DNA of 8,459 nucleotides from an uncultured Actinomyces sp. (GTDB lineage Bacteria > Actinomycetota > Actinomycetes > Actinomycetales > Actinomycetaceae), in NCBI GenBank assembly GCA_916719935.1, contig CAKAPY010000047.1:1-8459 (forward strand), written 5' to 3'. Numbering within the stretch: position 1 is the first letter of the stretch; the number at the start of each line of letters is the position of its first letter. The position numbers and the translations under genes are program-made. The notes beneath the pieces were generated by a model. It saw only the letters and a program-made list of their open reading frames with translations. It searched no databases and was not told the origin of the DNA. Shown one piece after another: positions 1-5,440 of the stretch.

Positions 1-846
1 AGGAATTCGAGCCATCGCAAACCAGGGGGCGATCAAAATAAGCACTATTAATAAGGTATAGATTGCACTTGCCGAGCGCTGGGTCGAAAGGTGTCCAAAT
101 CCCGTAAGCAGGCCAATTGTTGCAGCTGAAAAGCCATAGGTGAGGGGCGCAGCAATGGAGCCGTGCAGGTTCTTGGGAAGAATGATCAGCAGAATTGCTG
201 CGCTGACGATCGCTGCAATTCCAAAGCCAGCCAGCGGAAGGGCTGACCAAGAGCCAGGGATTGCGCTCATGACTGCGCTACCGGCAAGGATCGGAATTGA
301 GTGCGCAAGAGAGAGGGGAGCGAGGCGCTGGGTTGAGCGCGAAATCAGTGCGCAGGCTAGAGAGGCCAGTAAAGTTCCGGCCAATCCGGTAATTAAACCA
401 AGGTAGCTTCCTCGACCTCCGGTGAAGATCAGAACGGCTGCAGTGACGACTAACAGCGCTGAAGCATGTGTGCTAAGATCTACCGAATTGTCAGAATTCC
501 ATGGAGCCTGATCGTTTTCGACCGCGGTTCCCACGGCCTCGACCAAGTCGTCATAGCGCAAATCCTGTGTGCTGTCGCCGATTTTCGACAGAATCAGAAC
601 GGATCCGGCTTGGATTCCCTGGTTGATCAGGGTCTGGCTCTGATCGAGAACTCGGCCCTGAGAATTCGTAATTCGGTATCCCTGAGAGGCAGAACTGGCC
701 GATAATTGTGTGATTTGTGACACAATATTTGGGGCAAATTCGGCCAGTGCAACGTTCGTTGGGACCGACATGTCGACGGTGCTCTCACCCATGCGAATGC
801 TAACGGGCATAAGGGCTGGAGGCCTGGATGCGGTAGTGCTTGCCAT
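1..846 (-). CDS. eccD: EccD-like T7SS integral membrane protein (3' end outside window)
   Basis: This reading frame is open for 282 codons from an ATG at 846-844 to the left edge, so the C-terminal part is missing. The start is supported by an AAAGGAAC ribosome site (complement of 850-857). Residues about 14-88 look like the ubiquitin-like YukD/EccD N-terminal domain (MPVSIRMGESTVDMSVP near its start, GSVLILSK at its end). An acidic linker with YDDLVEAV (98-105), typical of EccD, follows. Hydrophobic segments lie at about 127-143, 147-168, 180-198, 203-223, 232-251 and 259-277, about six of the eleven expected in EccD. In the mycobacterial ESX complex, EccD forms the membrane scaffold around EccB and EccC. 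The gene diverges from the WXG100 pair across a 179-bp control region. A second EccD paralogue lies at the right of the window. The family call is firm; which substrates it serves is unknown. Confidence 0.88.
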   Translation of the reverse strand, partial: MASTTASRPPALMPVSIRMGESTVDMSVPTNVALAEFAPNIVSQITQLSASSASQGYRITNSQGRVLDQSQTLINQGIQAGSVLILSKIGDSTQDLRYDDLVEAVGTAVENDQAPWNSDNSVDLSTHASALLVVTAAVLIFTGGRGSYLGLITGLAGTLLASLACALISRSTQRLAPLSLAHSIPILAGSAVMSAIPGSWSALPLAGFGIAAIVSAAILLIILPKNLHGSIAAPLTYGFSAATIGLLTGFGHLSTQRSASAIYTLLIVLILIAPWFAMARIP

Positions 847-885
847 GAGGTTCCTTTGCTCAATAGTGCTGCCTTAAGCCTAGCT

Positions 886-899
886 GGTTTCATGAAACC
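886..899. promoter_or_regulatory. Perfect 14-bp palindrome, candidate operator
   Basis: GGTTTCATGAAACC is a perfect dyad in the divergent region between eccD and the WXG100 pair. It ends five bases before the candidate -35 element of the rightward promoter and lies about 40 bp upstream of the eccD start. Its centre would be near -46 for the predicted rightward start site. A dimeric regulator site is plausible, but the cognate regulator is not in the window. Confidence 0.45.
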
Positions 900-903
900 T
901 GTA

Positions 904-932
904 TTTGCATTCCCAGATCGCTTCGATAATGT
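904..932 (+). promoter_or_regulatory. Candidate sigma-A-type promoter for the WXG100 genes
   Basis: TTTGCA (904-909) and TAATGT (927-932) are separated by 17 bases. An alternative reading is TTGCAT (905-910) with a 16-base spacer. Initiation near 939 would give a leader of roughly 87 bases containing the hairpin at 988-1003. The match to consensus is moderate and was judged by eye. Confidence 0.4.
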
Positions 933-987
933 AATACCCGACATCGCGATTGTGCCCTCCGTTACAGAGGGTCGATCAATGCAAGAC

Positions 988-1003
988 TTCGGGGGGACCC
1001 GAA
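988..1003 (+). other. Leader hairpin with GNRA-type loop upstream of the WXG100 genes
   Basis: TTCGGG (988-993) pairs with CCCGAA (998-1003) around the loop GGGA, which fits the stable GNRA tetraloop pattern. The hairpin ends nine bases before the AGGAGG ribosome site at 1013-1018, so it should not block that site. It could protect the 5' end of an abundant mRNA. With a six-pair stem, chance occurrence cannot be excluded. Confidence 0.4.
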
Positions 1004-1025
1004 CGACAAACTAGGAGGGTGGACC

Positions 1026-1346
1026 ATGAGCGGTGCAAATATTTCTGCGGAACAAGCCAGCTATGATGCCATTCGCACAGCTGTCACTAACCTGCAGGCC
1101 TACCTGCAGGGCCTGAACGCAAAGGTTAAGGGTGAGGTCGCTACCGCTATCGGTGGTTGGCAGGGTGGCGCCTCGCAGGCGTTCAACTCCGTCATGGAGC
1201 AGTGGGATGCTGGCTCGTCCAAGACCACTCAGGCACTGACCGATTTCGAAAGCGCACTTGCCTCGGTTGGCGCTCAGACAATTCAGAACGAACAAGATGC
1301 CCAGCAGACTGTTGCCAAGACCGGCGCAGCCATGCTGAACCTGTGA
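1026..1346 (+). CDS. WXG100 (EsxA/ESAT-6-like) secreted protein
   Basis: This encodes a 106-residue, mostly helical protein, matching the usual length of about 100 for the WXG100 family. The hallmark turn is W45-Q46-G47 in GGWQGGAS, between two amphipathic helices (about 8-40 and 50-95). No C-terminal YxxxD/E motif is present, so this looks like the partner that relies on the other subunit for targeting. The start is set by AGGAGG at 1013-1018, seven bases before the ATG. The next gene, 16 bases downstream, encodes a second WXG100 protein with the export motif, so the two probably form a heterodimer secreted through EccC. Family assignment is secure; the symbol esxA is not used because orthology to a particular mycobacterial gene cannot be shown. 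Confidence 0.93.
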   Translation: MSGANISAEQASYDAIRTAVTNLQAYLQGLNAKVKGEVATAIGGWQGGASQAFNSVMEQWDAGSSKTTQALTDFESALASVGAQTIQNEQDAQQTVAKTGAAMLNL

Positions 1347-1362
1347 GTAGATCGGAAAAGAA

Positions 1363-1674
1363 ATGAACGGTGGAGATTTTCGCGTAAGCCCGCAGCTGCT
1401 CCAGCAGGTCTCGGCTGATCTGCGCACGCAGGCGACCGATCTGCTCAGCCGCCTTGAGCAGTTCAATAAGGACGTTGAAGCACGTAGCGCCACATGGGAA
1501 GGTGCTGCAAAGGAGTCCTACACCCAGAAGCATGGTGAGTGGACCGCTGGTATGCACCAGATGCAGCAGGCTCTTGATGCCTTCGCTGGTCTGGTTGATC
1601 AGCTTGCCGGCAACTACGTCGTCACCGATAACACGGGCGCGCGTACCTTCAATGGCCTGGGTACTGGCCGCTGA
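1363..1674 (+). CDS. WXG100 (EsxB/CFP-10-like) secreted protein with YxxxD motif
   Basis: This encodes 103 residues with the hallmark W45-E46-G47 (ATWEGAAKESY) between two helices. The C-terminal tail holds Y85-V-V-T-D89, a match to the YxxxD/E motif that directs T7SS substrates to the secretion ATPase in mycobacteria. It lies 16 bases after the first WXG100 gene, with a modest ribosome site (GGAAAAG, 1354-1360), so it may depend partly on translation of the upstream gene. The motif-bearing partner is second here, whereas in the mycobacterial esxB-esxA pair it is first. A strong hairpin follows the stop codon. It is predicted to heterodimerise with the preceding protein and to carry the complex to the EccC ATPase. 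Confidence 0.93.
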   Translation: MNGGDFRVSPQLLQQVSADLRTQATDLLSRLEQFNKDVEARSATWEGAAKESYTQKHGEWTAGMHQMQQALDAFAGLVDQLAGNYVVTDNTGARTFNGLGTGR

Positions 1675-1712
1675 TGCGACTCATGCGTAGCGCTCCTGAG
1701 TGTTGCGCGTAA

Positions 1713-1755
1713 ACGGTGTGTGGGTGAGTAGAGAGATCTGCTCACCCACTGCCGT
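1713..1755 (+). terminator. Strong hairpin after the WXG100 pair, probable terminator or mRNA 3' stabiliser
   Basis: The core stem pairs 1720-1732 with 1737-1749: 13 pairs including one G-U, closed by a GAGA tetraloop (GNRA type). A lower stem of ACGG (1713-1716) with CCGT (1752-1755) adds four pairs beyond a small internal loop. No run of T follows, which is common for actinobacterial terminators. It begins 39 bases after the stop of the second WXG100 gene and precedes a separately spaced gene. Confidence 0.65.
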
Positions 1756-1824
1756 ACTTACAACAACTTGATCGGCCAATGTGGGCAGATCGTTGAATTA
1801 GGCTTCCTTAGAGGGGAAACAGCC

Positions 1825-2376
1825 GTGGTAATAATCGATTTTGCTGGCGGAGAGTACAACGCGGCCGCAAATACCTTGCAACAAGTTTCCGGCGAATTGC
1901 AAGGCGCAAATATTGATCACTTGTCCGAGGCAGTAGAGTCTTCAATGAAAGGTGCCGATTCGATCGCGACGGCAACCAGGATAGAGGGCCGTTACATATC
2001 TCTTCTTATCTCACATTCGAGGGCTCTTGAGGAACTCGCTCGAGCTGCACATGCAGCCGGTGTCAACCTTGCTCAGACCGAAGCAAACAATACTCAACAG
2101 GCCAAAGCTCAAGGCCAAGCCGCTCTCGCAGGGACAGCGGGGGCGACCCCAAGTTTGGCGATATATGCTGAACAAGCGTCGGCGCTCAATGGTTCTTCCA
2201 GAGGTCCTCTGCGTGATGGATATCTGGGGCCAACCCTGCCGACAACCAAGGGTGGCGCACAACCTGAAATGCCTGTGTATCGACCGGGGCAGGGGATGCC
2301 CCCCTACGCGCCAACTCCTGCTGTGCAAGGTCCTGTTCCTCACCCATCACCCTCTCCAACTCCTGTGGCGCAGTGA
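1825..2376 (+). CDS. T7SS-associated helical protein with Pro-rich C-terminus, function unknown
   Basis: I place the start at the GTG at 1825 (183 aa), behind a good ribosome site, GAGGGG at 1811-1816. The frame extends upstream to a TTG at 1768, but that part has no ribosome site and reads like non-coding sequence. Residues about 5-95 are helical and Ala/Gln-rich, with FAGGEYNAAANTLQQVSGEL at the first helix and ARAAHAAGVNLAQTEANNTQQA at the last. This is the size and layout of a WXG100-like domain, but the central turn is MKGADS rather than WxG. Residues about 140-183 are Gly/Pro-rich and end in PSPSPTPVAQ. There is no signal peptide or membrane segment. The position between the WXG100 pair and the effector cassette suggests a T7SS substrate or adaptor. 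I do not recognise a named family. Confidence 0.75.
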   Translation: MVIIDFAGGEYNAAANTLQQVSGELQGANIDHLSEAVESSMKGADSIATATRIEGRYISLLISHSRALEELARAAHAAGVNLAQTEANNTQQAKAQGQAALAGTAGATPSLAIYAEQASALNGSSRGPLRDGYLGPTLPTTKGGAQPEMPVYRPGQGMPPYAPTPAVQGPVPHPSPSPTPVAQ

Positions 2377-2495
2377 CGCTAAAGGCCTGAAGGCATAAAG
2401 ATGGCGTTAACGCTGCGGGTTAGATCAAGTTAAACGGAAAACTTGTTGTTATTGGTCGAGACGGGCGATGGATAAGGCGAGTTTGAAGGATAGGA
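2377..2495. other. Intergenic stretch before the effector cassette
   Basis: This AT-richer gap separates the Pro-rich gene from the cassette. It contains a perfect 10-bp dyad, GCGTTAACGC (2404-2413). It also contains an inverted repeat, CAAGTT (2426-2431) and AACTTG (2440-2445), with an eight-base loop and a T-rich tail (TTGTTATT from 2444), which could be a weak intrinsic terminator. A candidate promoter overlaps its right end. A 15-codon ORF at 2468-2515 has no convincing ribosome site. Confidence 0.35.
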
Positions 2496-2511
2496 ATGCT
2501 GAAAATATCAG
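2483..2511 (+). promoter_or_regulatory. Weak candidate promoter for the effector cassette
   Basis: TTGAAG (2483-2488) and TATCAG (2506-2511) are 17 bases apart, each matching four of six consensus bases. If it is used, transcription would start near 2518, inside the small ORF at 2496-2579, and that ORF would not be translated from this promoter. The two features are therefore alternatives. Confidence 0.22.
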
Positions 2512-2579
2512 CTGAAAAGTCGCAAGCTAAGAACAGCTCGAACACTCTTTATCGGCAGGTAGGTTGGGATTTAAAATGA
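2496..2579 (+). CDS. Possible 27-aa leader ORF coupled to the next gene
   Basis: ATG at 2496 opens 27 codons ending in TGA at 2577-2579, which overlaps the ATG of the next gene (2576) as ATGA. An AAGGA ribosome site at 2486-2490 lies five bases before the start. The peptide is polar and Lys/Ser-rich (MLKISAEKSQ at its start, VGWDLK at its end), with no signal peptide or membrane segment. The downstream gene has only a poor ribosome site of its own (GGGA, 2566-2569), so translation through this ORF could deliver ribosomes to it. It may be a real leader or small protein, or a chance frame; there is no homology evidence. Confidence 0.4.
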   Translation: MLKISAEKSQAKNSSNTLYRQVGWDLK

Positions 2580-3070
2580 GTTACTGGGATGGAGAACTCC
2601 CGCTAGCACAGCGCCAGTCAATTGAAGCATTTCAGCGTGATTGCGAACCGGTAATCCTTGAATTTCGCAATCGTCTTGCGGAAGTAGGGGAAGGACAATG
2701 GGTTGCTCGCGATTTTGGCGCGAGTATTTCGCGTTGGGATGACGATTTCAGTGGTAGCACTCAAGATGCGTGGGAATTGGTTGGGCAAAGCGTGGGCGGT
2801 CCCTACGTGCCTGTTGCTGAAGTCGAGAGGCTCGGTCGCGAATTTCTTTCGACTCTATATCCAGAGTATGAACTGGGGGCGGACAAAGGTGGCGTTTGCC
2901 AGTTGTCGTGGAGTGATCCGCAAAATGGCGGTTTTCTCTATGTGACGATTCATGAGGCCAAGGCGACGCTAATGCGTTATCAAACCGGATTGCGACCTTC
3001 TGATGGTAGCGCTGCGAATCCTCGTGAGTTTGTTGCGAATCGTGTCAATATCGATATCCCAGAGGACTAG
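2576..3070 (+). CDS. Signal-less paralogue (copy A) of the downstream lipoprotein, candidate cytoplasmic immunity protein
   Basis: This encodes 164 residues from the ATG at 2576; a TTG at 2564 would add only four residues. From Y3 to the end it aligns without gaps to residues 46-207 of the lipoprotein at 4815-5438, with 116 of 162 identities by hand count. It lacks that protein's signal peptide and linker, and an in-frame stop at 2528-2530 leaves no room for a lost one. Strongly shared blocks are GGPYVPV (74-80), DKGGV, QLSWSDP, NGGFLYVT and the run KATLMRYQTGLRPSDG (129-144); residues 43-62 diverge most. It has two cysteines (C23, C108) where the mature lipoprotein domain has none, which fits a cytoplasmic site. 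The hydrolase starts two bases after its stop, with a ribosome site (AGAGGA, 3061-3066) inside this gene. The family is not recognised with certainty (LppA-like or DUF4853-like are possible). An immunity role is inferred from context. Confidence 0.85.
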   Translation: MSYWDGELPLAQRQSIEAFQRDCEPVILEFRNRLAEVGEGQWVARDFGASISRWDDDFSGSTQDAWELVGQSVGGPYVPVAEVERLGREFLSTLYPEYELGADKGGVCQLSWSDPQNGGFLYVTIHEAKATLMRYQTGLRPSDGSAANPREFVANRVNIDIPED

Positions 3071-3072
3071 AG

Positions 3073-4815
3073 ATGTCTGTGCAATGGAGCCAAGTGACGA
3101 CCTGGTCGTCTTCCGGTTTGAGTGCTTATTCGGGGACTGTTTCCTCGAAGCGTGATCGTGTTCTTCAACAGGCAGCGTCGATTCAGAAGAACATTTCTGC
3201 TTTTCAGGGGCAGGGCGATACGGCAGACGCTCTGCGCACAGCGATGGGAACCGCGCATAAGGCTCTCTCAACTCTGGCTGATGATTTGGCTGAGGTGTGT
3301 GATGCATTAGATGCTGCGGTGCCGAATGTTGAGCAGGTCGAGAGTGCTGTAAAGACCGCCTTGGAGGTCGCACAAGCCTGTCAGTGCACGATTTCAGACA
3401 GTGGTGCCCCTGTTTGCCATTATTCAGGAATCGACGCAGAGACCTACCGCAATGCTGCCGTTGCTGGTGTAGCCATGCAAGTTTCCAACGTTATGGCTCT
3501 TGCGAGCTATGCAGATGAATCGCTCAACCGGGCATTAGCGAAAGTTGGTACTCCTGGAAGTACTTCAAGTGCATCGGGTCAAGGTACTCATAAGTTGTCG
3601 AAGACCGAGCAGGAGCGTTTTAAGAACATGTCTCCTGAGGAACGCGCTGACTACTGGTCGAAACAGTCTTATGAACAGAAGCAATACCTGTGCGATCACT
3701 ATCCAGAGATGGTTGGTAATGCTGATGGTGTTGAGGGGTGGGCAAGAGATCGCGCCAATCGTATTAATTTGCGTGAGAAGAGGCTGGCTACAGAAAAACA
3801 GATTGAGACACTTAAGAAAGCGATTGATGATCCAAAACAAGCTGTGTATGTGACACTAAATCGTCAAGAGCTGGAAAAAGCAGAGGAAGCGCTCAAGTCT
3901 TACAAGGTGATCAGTTCGTCGATTGGCAATGGCATCAGCCTTGAAGATTATCAGCATGGCAAGACGGGAAAGCCTATTTCGCTATTGACGCTTCAGGATG
4001 ACGGACGCCGTGTTAAGGCTGCGGTGGCTCAAGGGGACGTCGATAATGCAGCACATATCGGTACTTTTGTACCGGGGATCGGAACAACTGTTAACGGGAG
4101 TCTCAAAGACTACATTCGCCAGACGGAGAATTTACGTCAGGCAGCCGCAGATCAAGGTAACCTCGCATTGAAAGACGTAGCAACGATTGCGTGGCTTGGT
4201 TACGATGCTCCCGGTGAAGCCAAATTGGGGAATCTTAGTGATATCACCTCGCCTAAACTCGCTCAGGCCGGCTCTGATCGTTTAGCTGGTTTCTTGAACG
4301 GACTGCAAGCATCGCGCGAACACGGTGCGGGAGATGCGCACATGACTTTGGTTGGTCATTCCTATGGCTCGACAACGTCGGGAATGGCAGCGACAAAGGT
4401 TCATGATGGCGTAATCGATGATCTCGTGCTCTGCGGCTCGCCAGGTATGGGGACCTATAACGCTTCAGATCTACATGTCGCTGAAGGGCATCGTTGGGTT
4501 TCAGGCGTTCCAATTGGGGATAGTGTTCAAGGTATGGGATCGATACTTCCCGGAAAGAGTATCGGCTGGGGACACCTCGGAACCAATCCGATGCACGACA
4601 AGACATTCACGCATCTTTCAAATGATGCGACTGGATATGCGAACTATAACCACAAGGCGCCGCCGAGCGATTCGCATTTGTGGCTGGCGATGAATTCAAT
4701 CGGTCTTAGAACCGGTTTTCTCTTCCCACCGAATTTTGATAACCATAGCGTCTATTTAGAAGATGGAACGGAGACGGTTCAGGACTTTGGCCGAGTTGTT
4801 GCAGGAGTGAAGTAG
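3073..4815 (+). CDS. Predicted T7SS effector: helical N-terminal domain fused to DUF1023 alpha/beta hydrolase
   Basis: This encodes 580 residues. Residues 1-155 are helical and WXG100/LXG-like in size, with FQGQGDTADALRTAMG (44-59) where a WxG turn would sit. The segment contains C76, C103, C105 and C115, the last three clustered as CQC plus a further Cys. Residues about 186-235 (MSPEERADYW through DGVEGWARDRANR) are the lead-in common in DUF1023 proteins. The hydrolase domain spans about 303-576: FVPGIGTT (332-339), WLGYDAPGEA (374-383), nucleophile elbow G428-H-S430-Y-G432, GSPGMG (455-460), and the likely acid D483 and base H558 (NHSVYLEDG). This is a complete apparent Ser-Asp-His triad, consistent with a lipase or esterase; the substrate is unknown. 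There is no Sec signal or membrane helix, so T7SS export is inferred from the N-terminal domain and the locus. It is translationally coupled to both flanking paralogues. It is most likely an antibacterial or host-directed hydrolase; a wall- or lipid-remodelling enzyme is the alternative. Confidence 0.9.
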   Translation: MSVQWSQVTTWSSSGLSAYSGTVSSKRDRVLQQAASIQKNISAFQGQGDTADALRTAMGTAHKALSTLADDLAEVCDALDAAVPNVEQVESAVKTALEVAQACQCTISDSGAPVCHYSGIDAETYRNAAVAGVAMQVSNVMALASYADESLNRALAKVGTPGSTSSASGQGTHKLSKTEQERFKNMSPEERADYWSKQSYEQKQYLCDHYPEMVGNADGVEGWARDRANRINLREKRLATEKQIETLKKAIDDPKQAVYVTLNRQELEKAEEALKSYKVISSSIGNGISLEDYQHGKTGKPISLLTLQDDGRRVKAAVAQGDVDNAAHIGTFVPGIGTTVNGSLKDYIRQTENLRQAAADQGNLALKDVATIAWLGYDAPGEAKLGNLSDITSPKLAQAGSDRLAGFLNGLQASREHGAGDAHMTLVGHSYGSTTSGMAATKVHDGVIDDLVLCGSPGMGTYNASDLHVAEGHRWVSGVPIGDSVQGMGSILPGKSIGWGHLGTNPMHDKTFTHLSNDATGYANYNHKAPPSDSHLWLAMNSIGLRTGFLFPPNFDNHSVYLEDGTETVQDFGRVVAGVK

Positions 4816-5438
4816 TGAGCTATCGGGGTATTGTTCGCGCATGTGCGGTATTTGGAGTGGCAACGATTGCTTTGAGCGCGTGCTCTATCGGAGGTGCAGG
4901 CACTAGCCAATCCACTGCGACCCCGACCCCGACTGTTAAGAAGGCTGTCTACTGGGATGGAAGTCTTCCCTTTGAACAGCGACAGTCGATCCAGGCATTT
5001 CAGCGCGATGAAGAGCCTAAGATCCTTGAGTTCCGCAACCGCTTGGCAGAGGCTGGTGGAGGTCCCTGGGAGGCTCGCATTTACGGTTCGCAAATCAACG
5101 GTGAGACGGACAAATCTTCAGGTAGTGAGCAACCAGCATGGGAGCTTATTGGGCAAGACACAGGAGGCCCCTATGTGCCTGTCGAAGAGGTCGAAAAGAT
5201 CGGTCGTGAACTCTTGTCTGAAACGTATTCCGAGTATCAATTGGGCTCGGACAAAGGCGGTGTTCGTCAGCTTTCGTGGAGCGATCCGGTTAATGGTGGT
5301 TTCCTCTATGTGACTGTTCACGAGGGCAAAGCCACCTTGATGCGCTACCAGACGGGTTTGCGCCCATCGGATGGGACGACTGCTAACCCTCGTGATTTCA
5401 TCTCCGGCCGCGTCGATATCGATATCCCGGAGAAGTAG
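4815..5438 (+). CDS. Lipoprotein (copy B), candidate surface immunity protein for the hydrolase
   Basis: This encodes 207 residues starting at GTG 4815, which overlaps the hydrolase stop by one base (TAGTG) behind an AGGAG ribosome site at 4803-4807. The N-terminus is a lipoprotein signal peptide: Arg-containing n-region, hydrophobic core, and lipobox L20-S-A-C23. A Ser/Thr/Pro linker (24-42) leads to a compact domain at 46-207 that is paralogous to the whole of copy A. The mature protein has no cysteine other than the lipidated C23. After lipidation it should sit on the outer face of the membrane. A surface lipoprotein encoded directly after a secreted hydrolase parallels the known pairing of the staphylococcal T7SS lipase TslA with TilA lipoproteins, although I see no sequence homology to TilA. 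The lipoprotein call is firm; the immunity role is inference. Confidence 0.9.
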   Translation: MSYRGIVRACAVFGVATIALSACSIGGAGTSQSTATPTPTVKKAVYWDGSLPFEQRQSIQAFQRDEEPKILEFRNRLAEAGGGPWEARIYGSQINGETDKSSGSEQPAWELIGQDTGGPYVPVEEVEKIGRELLSETYSEYQLGSDKGGVRQLSWSDPVNGGFLYVTVHEGKATLMRYQTGLRPSDGTTANPRDFISGRVDIDIPEK

Positions 5439-5440
5439 AT

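Noticed and set aside
466..944. Frames at 466-705 (plus) and 627-944 (minus)
   Set aside because: Both are shadows of the partial eccD, whose minus-strand frame is open from 846 to the window edge and has clear ubiquitin-like and membrane segments.
1092..1111. Two CCTGCAGG octamers in close succession
   Set aside because: They are in frame within the first WXG100 gene and encode ordinary helix residues (LQAYLQG). Nothing suggests a recombination site.
1768..1824. TTG at 1768 as the start of the Pro-rich protein gene
   Set aside because: There is no ribosome site before it, and the extension reads unlike the rest. GTG at 1825 has GAGGGG at a good distance.
2564..2575. TTG at 2564 as the start of copy A
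   Set aside because: The ATG at 2576 begins right at the domain boundary shared with copy B and gives the ATGA overlap. The TTG adds only four residues.
5415..5426. 12-bp palindrome GATATCGATATC
   Set aside because: It lies inside the lipoprotein coding region, where the repeated Asp-Ile codons of VDIDIP explain it; copy A has a similar coding sequence.
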